The position numbers and the translations under genes were made by a program. Shown in pieces: positions 10,570 to 22,028 of a stretch of 64,000 nucleotides of DNA (positions within the stretch are counted from its first letter, which is position 1; every line of letters starts with the position of its first letter). A model generated the notes under the pieces. It saw only the letters and a program-made list of their open reading frames with translations. It was not told where the DNA came from and did not search any database. The stretch is from Gamsiella multidivaricata (taxonomy: Eukaryota; Mortierellomycota; Mortierellomycetes; Mortierellales; Mortierellaceae). Where the stretch lies: the NCBI RefSeq assembly GCF_025024155.1, contig NW_026251725.1, forward strand, positions 310,001-374,000, given 5' to 3'.

Positions 10570-13286
10570 CCTCGCAACAACAACCTCCGTGCACTGGATA
10601 TGGACAGTCGTATCAATATCATTACTCAGCAACATCGCCTCACCTTCAGCAGCAAAGTCCTCAGCTGCAACAACAACAATCTCAATTGCGAGGGAAAAAC
10701 ATACCCAGGATATCTCAATCGCCAATGAACCAAGCATACATGACTCCGCCGCCAGGGCTCGGAGGGATGAGTATGGGAGTGGGGCACGGCATGGGCGCCA
10801 ATAGCACGAGTAATATGAGTGCTCCTCAACCGCCTGCACGAGGAGGCACTGCAGCACCAATAGGAGGAGGGCAAGGTAGAAAAGAGCGTTCAGGATCCAT
10901 CATGAGTCAATCCAGCAGCCATTCGTCGTCGTCCTTACAGCAGGCATATCCACAGTATCCTCAAGGTCAGCAACATCCTCAACATTCTCAGCACTTATCC
11001 GACGCTGGAGGACAGTCTCAGCAATTCGAAGCTGATTCCAAGGAGTCCAAGCCGAGACGAGAGCGCCGCGAACGAAGCAGGCGTGACCGGTCATCGCGTC
11101 AGTCTCACCAGCAGCAAGGCGATTCAAGGGAGGAGATGTCAAACAGCAATGACGGACCACTTAAGCAACAACAGCAACAACCTCAACACTCACAGCAGCC
11201 TCACCGAGTCATTGTGGACCCAAACAGCTTTCAGCGGCAGATTCTGCAGCCCAACCCCAACAGTAATGGAGGGGGGGAACGCAAGTTGGTCATGACAGGA
11301 GGTAGCGGTCGCGACGGAGGAGAATTATACGATGACGACTCTAGAGGATCAGATGTAATAAAGTCGGGAAGCCGAAGACAGGCGCCTGCGGGCAGGACCG
11401 TCTATTCATGGCAGGGGACTTGCTCGAGTCAGCAGCAGCAACAGCAGCAACATCAGAATCAACATGAACAGCACCATCATCCGCAACATCAAGCGCTGCG
11501 AGGACCTGTAGGGCCCTATTCTCAGCCAGGGTTCAAAGACCCCCGATCTATGACCGCTGTTTATTCTGGAGGAGGGACCATGTCAACTGGAGGTCGACCA
11601 ATGCCAAGCGCACCTATCGCAGCCATGCCTCCAGTCATGGGATCAAGCTCTGTCAAACTTATGAATGAGGGCGGAAAGATCCTGGGATCTGCAGAGCAGG
11701 TAAAAGATTTTATTGCTGTTCTTCAAGCTGAAGTGTTATGTGTGCTTATTTTACTCCGCGCCATTAAATCCGCACTTCGTTTTCTTGTCATCTCGCGATC
11801 ATGTAGTGGTTGTCAGACCATCCTGGACACTTCATCGTTGGAATACTGGGAACACAGGGCGCCGGAAAGTCAACGCTCTTATCATCCTTTTGCCCATCCC
11901 CTCTTGCCTCGGCAGCATTCACGAAGCAAACCTCACAAATGGCGTCTGTTGCAGGATTTCAGACCTCAGGAGTGGATATGTACATTACGCCCGAGCGCAT
12001 GATCCTTCTCGACACAGAACCCATATTTAGTCTCTCGAATCTGGAGAATGCGCTCAGGAACGAACGCATTCCGGACGGTATACCCGTGGATCTCTGGCTA
12101 GATCACCAGGCGTTGGTCATGGCTACATTTTTGGTTTCGGTATGCAATGTCGTTCTGATTATGACGGAAAATCGGTCAGGGGAAAGCAGCCAGGTCCTCA
12201 AGCTGTTTCAGAGGGTGGAAGTCTTTATGAAGGCGCTGTCAGCAGCATCCAGCAGTTCGAATCTGAGCATCGCCGCACAAGGAGCGAGTGTAGGAGGGGC
12301 AGGGCAGCCCCCTAGTATGGGACAGGAAGGGCCCCAGCGTGAGGGACTGGGTGATTGGTGCGCTGATATAGGTGAGTGCACATACCATGCGAAGTCGTGC
12401 ATCCACTTTGCATGAAAGCGCCGTGGTGAATTATTTCGTATCTAACAACTTCTTCATTTATGTGAATCAAGTTTTGGTATCAAACAAGGTGCCAACGATA
12501 CAGTTTGGACCGGATTATTATTATCGAGTGGCACAAGAGCAAGCCTTTGTTTTGCAACACACGACACTACAGCTGTTTGGGTCCATCAACATGAGCGAGA
12601 TTTATGCTCGATTCGAAGATGTCTTCAAGACAGCACGAAATTCCAGTGGTGTGGCATCCAATGCGCAGAGGAAACGAATCTCGGTACCCTCTGCATCAAC
12701 AAGCCCCGAATCATTATCCTCCGATGCAGAAAGCGCGCACGCAAAGCAGGACAAGGACACAGTAAAGGACGAGATAGTATCTCAACAGAAGCAACAGCAG
12801 CGTGAAAGCGCTGACGACGACAGAAGGGCTGCCCAGCACTTGAATCTTGTGATCCTGCCCTTTGACTCGACCATGGCGCCAGGCACGCCTCCGATCTCGA
12901 ACAAAACTAAAAGCATAACAGGCGCCGGAAAGTTGTCCGCAGCTTCTCAACCCACCACGTTAGAGTCAGCGATGTCGCACCTAACCGTTTCATTCAATCG
13001 CAACGACATCCTGGGCGCATCGTTAAAGAGTTCCTCTCACGACTTATTGGGATCGATTGTACAGGATCAGGAGCGATGGAAGGTCTGGGCCAAGGGACTG
13101 AGAAACAAGGTGTTGTCGCTGTCGATGAGATCTCAGGGCGGACCGGCGCTCGGACCACGGAATAGGCCGGGCATGGTGTCGGAGCGGGAATGGCTGCGGT
13201 ATGCGTCGCGATCGTGGGAGACGATACGAAAAGCTGATTTCCTGAGCGAGTTTGCCCTCGCAACCAAGCTGTCGCGAGAAGGGTAG
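10299..13286 (+). CDS. SMG9: SMG9-like nonsense-mediated decay factor
   Basis: SMG9 binds SMG8 and regulates the SMG1 kinase that phosphorylates UPF1 in nonsense-mediated mRNA decay. Model: exons 10299-11699, 11807-12371, 12472-13286; introns 107 and 100 bp; 926 aa. An in-frame stop sits immediately before the ATG, fixing the start if there is no 5' coding exon. Residues 1-467 are low complexity: Gly/His/Gln repeats, a pure Gln run encoded at about 10531-10569, then Ser/Arg-rich. The G-fold domain starts at about 475 with a Walker-A-like GTQGAGKS (482-489). It continues through 'TSGVDMYITPERMILLDTEPI' (split here between strands), the usual SMG9 'G-D-ITxER-LDTxP' block. The C-terminus 'REWLRYASRSWETIRKA' matches the animal SMG9 end. 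The disordered head is far longer than in animals. Confidence 0.9.
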
Positions 13287-14664
13287 TCCCATTCTTGTCG
13301 TTATACTAATAAATGAACTCGCCCAGTTGTACAAATGAAAGGAGCTGTCAAGCAGGTAGGAGGGGTCATTCTTTGCTGTACCGGCATTACACATCTCCTT
13401 GCAAAGCGGGCAGTTATTAAACGATTGTTATCCCAATGGCCTGGAGACGATGGCATGATTTGTGTGAGAATCAGGGCTTAATCAAGATCTGCTGCACGGA
13501 GCGCAAACGATCTGTTTGCCGTGATCACAGTGGTTATCTCAGCCTCAAAAAATGAAAAATGAAAATAGAAAGCAGACGTAGACGCCACTCCCTAGACACG
13601 GCACCATGCGATACCTGTTTCTCTCGCTGCGTTCACGATTCACAAGAACTGAGATGACATGTGTGCAAGACCCATGTTCTGTCAGTGTAACTTCACAGCA
13701 TCGATCACGTATGACCAAACTTTGCCTTATTGGTCATAGTGGACTGAGAACAGTAGGCTGGGGGCCTGATGGTGGGAGGAGCAATAGACTAGCTATAAGT
13801 GAGGCAGCTTTGTTGACAGATCAGGCCCGTCCAGAGCTGTTCCGTCGGCCACCTCGCCCTGCACCCAGAAACCCCTAATGACTGTAAGCCCGAGCTCGCA
13901 ATGCCTAATTATCCTCATTGTGGCCTCATGAGTCAGGAATGTATGTTGCTGAAGGAGCAAGGGATAATTGGAGATGGAAGACGTTCGTTTTCACATTCTG
14001 CAGTCTTGGTCCACGCAATGCGAGCACAGTTTTCCGCTCGCAGCGTGGCATAGTTTATTGGCATGGTCAGCAGACACAGAAATGCCGCTTTCGGATCAAC
14101 ATTGTTGCCTAGAGAAGCAAAGGGCTCATTCCTGAAGCGCATTTGTAGGATCAACTCTATTTTCATCCTCGATCGGGCAGACTGCGCTGGTGTCTTGTCT
14201 CCTGGGGGTATTTTCCTTTGAACGCTAGCCCGGGATCGGTACTCGGCGCTGACATTTATCCTTCTCTGTGAAACTGACATTAGCGCCGCGTTTGCATGTT
14301 TGTTCCGGGAAGAGGAGCTGTGTGTGCATGTGTATGCGAATGTGTAGCTGAGAGTAGGCAAAGGTATCGGTTCCGTGTGGAGGATTTTTCTTCCGCATTA
14401 TTTCGCATGGGCATCCAGCCTTGGCCCATGTCTCTCCTTTGCTTGTTTTGTGCTCTCAAGCTCTCGATTGGGCTATTCCTAACCTCTTCTTTCCTCCTTC
14501 CTTTCCTTTCTCCTCAATTCATTCCCATTCGCCCCTTCATCTCATCTCTAAGAAGCACCAGCAACGGTTTAATTCATATACCCCTGTTTCTTTTTTGTGT
14601 ATACTCTCGTACCTTGAACATACCACACTTGCCTGGAGTCTGACATTCCCGCTTTCCTCATCTC
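13287..14664. other. Intergenic region, 5' flank of phospholipase D
   Basis: 1.4 kb without a supported gene. The last 200 bp is strongly CT-rich, fitting the transcript leader of the gene at 14665. Short frames on both strands show no splice partners or known motifs. Confidence 0.4.
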
Positions 14665-17600
14665 ATGACCCGGTCCACCGACTCGACGCGTCCTTTCAAC
14701 CTCAGCGACGTGGTCTCTGCTCAGCAGCAGCAGCAGCAGCAGCAGCAGCGCAAGAGGTCTGTGGACCAGAGCGAATTGGATGGCCCCCAGCAGCAGCGCA
14801 TGAGGGCTGTGGACCAAAGCGAATCGGATGGGCCCCAGCAGGAGAATGACCAGCCCCAGAAGCCTTTGGATCTCGCTACTCTTGTCGACCGTGTGCGACA
14901 GGTCCAGAAGACCGACCCAGACTCACTCCGGGCACCCATTCTAGACCCAGCATCCCCTGCCAAACAGCCTCAGTCTGATACTTCATCAGAGCAGCACCAG
15001 CATTGGTACTCGTCCGTCCTTTCTCGCCTTCCTCACCAGTTTCGACACCTCCATGATTCGGAGAGCAGTACTTCTATCCAGGAATATCATCAACCAGACT
15101 TAGCCTCGAATGGTACCGTCTTCTCCTCCTTAACCATCTAACGATAATTTGAAAAGTCACTGGGATGTCCTTGCATGCAACTGATGCAGACGAACGCTTT
15201 CTTGTTTATAACCAATTGTAGAATCCCACGATCCTTCGTCACCACGAAGGGAAATGACGACGGTCGATCATGTCGCGAGCGCGTTCGCGAGCACCTCGCG
15301 CGCACAAAATCTGGAGACCATTGACTTCACGGTCGAGTCCTTGGCAGTGACGGGCGCAGCCGCACCTGCATTTTTGCTCAGAACGGATGAGAAAGGGCGT
15401 CGACCTGTAAGTTCAGAACAGTGGACTTCAGCCCAATTAATTAATTATCACTTTTTTGTACGCTGTTCTATTTGTCTTTGTCAGCTTTTTTTCTTTGCAG
15501 GCGATTGTGTACAAGGAAGGGTTCCTACCCGGCGCGAGTAGAAGGTCGTGAGAATGAAGCTCATTCTCTTTCAGCTGAAGCATTTGAGCCAAGAACTCGA
15601 ATGATGAATCCGAAAATGGCATTTTGATACCAGCTGGACATGAACCCCTTTCTCAAAACGCGCCCAATCTGCATTTCATTCAGCTCCATATCGAAAGATA
15701 ATCTCGACGTCCAATCCCACAATGTAGAGGAGAAGTTCATTTGATAGTGCGCACATTATTCTCTCAGCATCAATGCGGTTAGAGTTGAGATGTCGGTGGT
15801 GGAGCTACCTTTGAGGCGTCCATTGTCGTAGCATGTGGGTTATTTGTTCTTTAGAGTTGACCAACTAACAACCATCCAACATCGCTTCTTTTTATCACAA
15901 CATACAGCCGCCGATTCTCTTTCAGCTTCTCAGGGTAGGTCAAAATTGTTTCTACTACAGCTATTCTGCGAATAAGTAACGTCTTCTTTCTAACACCTTA
16001 CTTCCTCCTGTTGAACATTCGATGTGCCTCTATAGATTGGAATTGTCGACTCAGAAGTCGTCCCCGAAATCAGCAGGCAAATCATCTTTCGCATTGAGCT
16101 GCAATATGGTGATATCAAATGGGTCATTCGCCGCACGCTCTATGAGTTTTACAAACTACATTTGACCCTATCCGCGAAGCGCTACGAAAACCTTCCCAGG
16201 TTCCCTAACCAAGTACAGATGGATTTCATGTTATCCAATCCAATGTTCTTAATGTGCTTCATTACATGAACGCCCTCAGGACAGTATGGTCTTACTCGCA
16301 GTTTTATCATCTCTTAATTAGGTATCCTGGGCGGTCTCAATGGCCAAGGCAGGGTTGCGAATGAAGACTGATGACAAAGACGCCATTGTGCGGGAGACCA
16401 ATTTGGCTCGTCGAAAAGCTCTGCAGATTTACCTTCTTCAGGTCATGCAGCAACTTAACGGCACTGTCGCTTACGACCTCTACGAGTTCCTCGAGATTTC
16501 TGCCTTATCATTGACCAAGGACATGGGCTGGAAAGGCAAGGAGGGCTTTGTGGAGACTAAGGTCTCGGACACCAGCAATACATTCTGTGGGATCCCTTTC
16601 GGGTTCACTGAGTACGATAGATCATGGGCTATCCTTCGTGACTCGTATATGGCCTTCTGCCGCGACAACAGCTCAAACGAGTGCCAGGACGTGTTCATCT
16701 TTGACCAGAACTTTTACGTCCATCACAAGGAACAGATTCTTGGTCTGAATCTTCACCACATCGAGATCGGAAATAATCATCGCAAGATCGAGATAAAGGG
16801 AGATCACAATCGAGATATGGCTGAGTGGATGGAATTTTTCAACAAGATGCAGTCGTCGAGCCCATGGATCAAGTCCCATCGTTATGGCAGCTTTGCGCCC
16901 GAGCGCGAGGATGCGAAGGTCCGATACTATGTCGATGGTAAAGACTACTTTCATGCGGTCTCGGACGCCATCCTGGCTGCTAAGGACGAAATCTATATCG
17001 CTGACTGGTGGCTCTCACCCGAATTGGTAAGCGACGCAATGCGCCTCTAGCCCTGCTTAAATGTCGTTTTGGTGGATACGATCTGATAAACGACTCTTTT
17101 ATTTCTTTCGTTATGTCTTATTGAATATAGTACCTTCGTCGTCCTCCAGAGAAGAATGAAGAATTCAGACTGGACAGACTGCTCAAGAGAAAGGCGATGG
17201 AAGGAGTCAAGATCTATATTGTTGTCTACAAAGAGATCTCTCTTGCACTGACCCTGGACTCTGCCCACACCAAGACCTGGCTCCAGGATCTTCATCCTAG
17301 TATCCAAGGTACTTTCCCCGACTAGCCTCGATAAACCCGTACTGCGGTTCGCGTCTTAATTTAGTTAACATGTCTCTTCTCTTCTTCCGATAGTTCAACG
17401 CCATCCTGACCATATGAGCGTCAATGCTACGCAGTTTTGGGCCCACCACGAGGTATGCCGCATGCCTGAGCGAAGAAACGTCTTATTCTTACACTGTTCT
17501 CGATATCCATACTCATCCACGCTTACCTTGGAACCTTAGAAAATCTGCGTGGTTGATTGCCGTTTGGCGTTCATTGGAGGACTCGATTTGTGCTTTGGAA

Positions 17601-20529
17601 GATACGACAGCAGAACCCACCAATTGGCAGACTATCATCCATCGGGCAGTGGAGTCATCTGGCCCGGTCAGGACTACTCGAATCCTCGTATCAAAGACTT
17701 TATGAATGGTACGATGGATTGCCGTTTCTCTGATTTGCTTAAGCAAGTCGCGCGCTCGTATGACGTATAAGAGCCAGCTTGGCTAACGCGATTTAGCTTT
17801 GTTTTCGTTTTATGCCTTGCAGTCAAGGATTATAATACCGATTTGATCGAGAGAAAACTGCTCGGCCGCATGCCCTGGCACGACGTTTCTATTGGTGTTG
17901 CCGGTCAACCCGCCAGAGACATCGCTCGCCATTTCGTCCAGCGCTGGAATTTTGTGAAGCGTGAAAAGGGCATGAAGAAGACGCACATGAAGTTTCTGAC
18001 GCCTAAAGGCGAGTTTGTGAGTACACGCAATGAATCTGGGTGGACAGGAACACAAAAAGTCCAGATCCTGAGGAGCAGCACCCTCTGGTCCCAAGGCGTC
18101 GACTTGGAGCGCTCCATTCAGGATGCCTATCTGGCCAACATCGAGAAGGCCGAGCACTTTATTTACATTGAAAACCAGTTTTTTGGTATGTCTGGATTCC
18201 ATGTCATTGCGGGAGCATCTCCTTTATTATTATTTTTGTTTTACTTTCACTAATACAAATCCACTTTCTTTGGGACCAAATAGTGACTCTGGCGGCTGAG
18301 AATGGCCATCCTGATCTCAAGAACACGATCGGTATCGCTCTAGTGAACCGTATTCTGAGGGCACACAGTGAGGGTAAAAAGTTTCGTGTCATCGTTGTCA
18401 TGCCCCTGATGCCAGCATTCGAAGCCGATATCATGTCAAGTGAAGCAGGCACGTTACGAAAGGTCATGCACTTTCAATACGTCTCGATCTGTCGCGGAGG
18501 AAATTCTGTGCTCGAACGACTTGAAGCCAATGGTATCAGACCTGACCAGTACATTGGCTTTTATGGCCTCCGCAGTTTCGATCGCATCAAGCACGGAAAG
18601 TTTGATGCGATTGTAGAGGCTGTGAAGGAGGCAGAGCGAGATGGGGCCACCAGCGGTTCCCTTGACGAGGCTCAAGAATCGGAAGATGCATCGCATAGTG
18701 AGATCAGAGCACGCTCCACCCTAGCCAACGGCCAGGACACCCAGACACCAGCTAGTCCAGCAAAGGACAAGGCGCCCAAGGTCGTAGAGGGTGGTAATAT
18801 TGGCAGGACAAGATCCCTGGCATCCAAGTTTTTGTTAGACCCTATTCCTCGCGATAAGGAGGCCGAGCGCATCAAGGCGATTTCGGACAAACGAAAGGAG
18901 CTTGACAAGAAAAGACGATGGGACGAGAGTATTACCAAGCGAGCAATGGGAATGTCCAAGAAGGAACACGGTTACATCCCAGCCACGACCAACAGATCGC
19001 TCGCCAACAAGAAACTTACAGGCGCCATTCGTCACGAAACCGCCAAGGCTGAACAAGCTGCTAAGGAGCACCATTACCAAGGAGGGACGACACAGTTCAG
19101 CGAACCCCACGTAGTTGAAGGCCTTGGTAACATGGTCCGGACAGCAGTCAACACGCTCAAGGGTACCAAGGAGCAGGGAGACTTAGAGCCCAAGCACCAC
19201 AAGATCACACGGAACCCGATCATCCACCATAACGAGTCGAATCTCGACCCTATACATCCGGACAAGGCCCGAGTAGGAAGTGAGCAGACGGATGATGTAG
19301 ACCAGGCCGTGGGCAGCAAAGAGGATGTAAAGAAAGAGAAGAAGGACAAAGAGGAGGCAGAAATGATCATTGAACCTTCGCCTCACGCATCTGCCCCAGG
19401 TGGCGAGTCCTCCGGTAGCAGTGGCGGTAAGCCAGTGAGCATGGATGGTGAGACAACGGTGGAAGATAATGAGGTGGACGATTTTGTGACAGAGCAGCTG
19501 TACATCCACAGCAAGCTGATGATTGTCGACGACCGCATCATTATCATCGGATCAGGTATGAAATCAATATGTTGCAAAGGTCTTTTCGTCCTTTTTGGAT
19601 GTCGTGGTACCATGTATTAACTATCTCTTTGTCTTGAACATATACTTAGCTAACATCAACGACCGCTCCCAGGTTGGATTCCGCGACTCTGAGATTGCCA
19701 TCGTGATCGAAGACACCGATATGGTTCCTTCAAAGATGAACGGTGAAGAGGTATGTGGACTGGTTTAGCAGATGAGATGGTACAACGCGTTGTTTTCTAC
19801 ACATCACGGTCAATAACTGACGTTTTCTTCCTCTGATAAATGTAGTACCAAGCTGGTAAATTAGCACATGGTCTGCGGACAGATCTATTCAAGGAACATC
19901 TGGGACTTTTGCCCCACGTCGAACACGATGTTGTGACCAAGGCCAGTGTGTTGCCTGTCGATCTCGATGCACCTAGCAAGGATCCAGAGCAGCAGCGCAG
20001 GGAACTGATCGCCCGTTCCGAGCAGGAGCATCAGGAAAAGATTCACGCTCCTTTTGGAACTCAGGGCTATTTGCAGGTGACCATGCCCGATGAAGAGGAC
20101 GCCCAGGCGTTCCAGCAGTGGCATGCAAAGCGGACACAGGTACAGGCGCAAGCGCAAGAGAAACAGGCGGCGGTGCAATCTCCCAAGACCGCAGACCAAA
20201 TCGTCTTGGATCCATTGCATGACGACTTTTACGAGTCCTGGTGGAAGCGTGTCGCAGCCACGAACACGAGGATCTTTAGGGAGGTCTTCCATTGCGTACC
20301 AGACCAGAACGTCGAGACTTGGGATGACTACAAGATATTTATGCCCGACCCGAAGAAAGTTCTGACGGGACATGTAGTCATGGAAGGAGCGACGGTCGAG
20401 AACGTGACGGAGAAGTTGCAGGGCGTCACTGGACACTTGGTGGAGTTCCCGACAAAATTCTTGTGCAAGGAGAACCTCCTCGGAAACATCGTCGAAGGTG
20501 CCGTAACACCCATGGAGATCTTTACGTAG
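14665..20529 (+). CDS. SPO14: Phospholipase D, PX-PH type (PLD1/Spo14-like)
   Basis: It hydrolyses phosphatidylcholine to phosphatidic acid at membranes, in secretion and signalling. Twelve exons, all phase-consistent: 14665-15112, 15222-15406, 15908-15934, 16036-16212, 16322-17026, 17131-17308, 17394-17452, 17540-17708, 17823-18185, 18284-19555, 19650-19750, 19846-20529; 1455 aa. Order: Gln-rich head; PX domain from about 210 (ILFQLL..., then [17 protein letters not shown]); PH-like segment (about 340-460); first HKD motif H592-x-K594-x4-D599; motif [10 protein letters not shown] (about 764-770); second HKD H1179-x-K1181-x4-D1186 followed by GSANINDRS. A lysine-rich insertion of roughly 300 residues separates motif III from HKD2. 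Exon 3 is only 27 bp and intron 2 is 501 bp, five times its neighbours. Both catalytic histidines are present, so it should be active. Confidence 0.95.
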
Positions 20530-22028
20530 AGTCATTAACAGCTATTATTTATAAAAAAAAAGGAAAAAAAAAAAGGCGCCCTTGAAATCGTACATCTAGT
20601 GCAATCTCTACTTTCAGACGATCTGGGACTGGTGTACCTGACCGGTGAAATAGGGATCACTGCCTGGCTACTTTACTAAATCCACGCGCCCTTTCTTTTT
20701 TACGTGGGCTGGCCTCTCGCTTGTGAACTCCCTGGACTTTCCTGCATGATAAAGACTTCTGCTGTCAAAGTGAAATTTTATTCGATAGTGCCTTTTCCCT
20801 TTGTCTTCGGGGCCTTCCTTCTCAAACGAGCCTTGGACCCCTCTCCTCCTCCTCTCCCCACTTTCATATTTATCCGTTCTCACTTTCGCCTTCTTTGACA
20901 AGAGCCGGACAGCCGCAAACTCTCTAGAGGCACAAAGCATACCTGCCCCTTATCACCGCCGCGCGGGGTCCTCAGACATAGACATTCGCGCAATTCACGG
21001 AGTCCAACACATCGACAACTCCTCAGGATAGTAATGGTCGAAGAGAACCACCACTACGGGCACGATTACTGCAAGGCCACAAGCACACTACATGACATGC
21101 CCCTCATGCGTCTCGTCGGCCTCCTGAACTCAGCCAGGAGTCGAAGGTTACCGTCAATGGCTTCGTTATTTCTGGTCTTTTCTTGAAAACGCCTCTGGAA
21201 AGCTGTCCCAGTGAGTATGTAGGGCGTGCCATGTTCCTCTCGAGAGCACAGCAAGTCGCGGCTTCCTTCGCGACATTCCCTATAAATATCCATTTGACGA
21301 TTCATTTATCTCGGGTGAAGACAATAGCAAAGAAAATGATGGAAGCTATTTAAGACGCGGGCTGTCTATTATGGCGCTGCCAGTATTTATGGATGACGAT
21401 GACGATAACGACGACGGAAGGCAAAGTGTACTTCTCTCAGGCCCCGCAAGCGCTCTCATGAAGTCCCGGCCCTAATCAGCAACCTACTCTTTAAGCAAGC
21501 ACAGCAGCGACTTCAACTATGCCATTGGAAGTGTCTTTTTCTCAGCATCATCTATGTTTATTGAATAAAGAGCAAAGTGCGCTTTGAAATGCTTACATGT
21601 TAACTAATATGTTTAATATGCTCTGCTATCTTGCTTCGCCGTCAGTCCTAGTCTACCATGAGGAGTACTTCTTTAACTGAGAACATGTACCAATAGTGCT
21701 AGGCATATAGTAATAATGAAGTTACGAATGTCTGGTAAAAGACGTCAATCGATAAGGCATGTGCTTGTTGATTCCATTGGCAAAGTGAGCATTGGGAGCG
21801 CGTCAACCCAGGATTTACGCGTCGAATTGCACCTACGCGTATGGGCTCATTGTGTTCAAAAATGGATTTCTCACGAATGCAAAAAAGGTCTTTTTCTGGA
21901 ATACACGTCCTCCTCTCCTTTCTTCTCTCTTCACCTTCACCGCTCCCCTCTTGACCTTATCCACTTTGGCATCACCCCTTTCAGGCATCACCCCTTTCAG
22001 GCATCAGAAAGAAAAGGAGATCGACTCT
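20530..22028. other. Intergenic region
   Basis: 1.5 kb between two plus-strand genes. It holds A-runs just after the PLD stop (20550-20575), a GAY-rich run (21391-21419), a CT-rich leader (21900-21960) and a 16-bp tandem duplication before the next ATG. No coding exon is supported. Confidence 0.4.
21968..22007 (+). repeat. Tandem 16-bp direct repeat in the CNNM 5' leader
   Basis: The unit GGCATCACCCCTTTCA occurs at 21968-21983 and again at 21984-21999, followed by half a third copy. It lies 22-60 bp upstream of the CNNM start codon. Confidence 0.9.

Noticed and set aside
15560..15660. Box C-like ATGATGA in PLD intron 2 (possible snoRNA)
   Set aside because: No box D (CTGA) at suitable distance and no closing stem seen.
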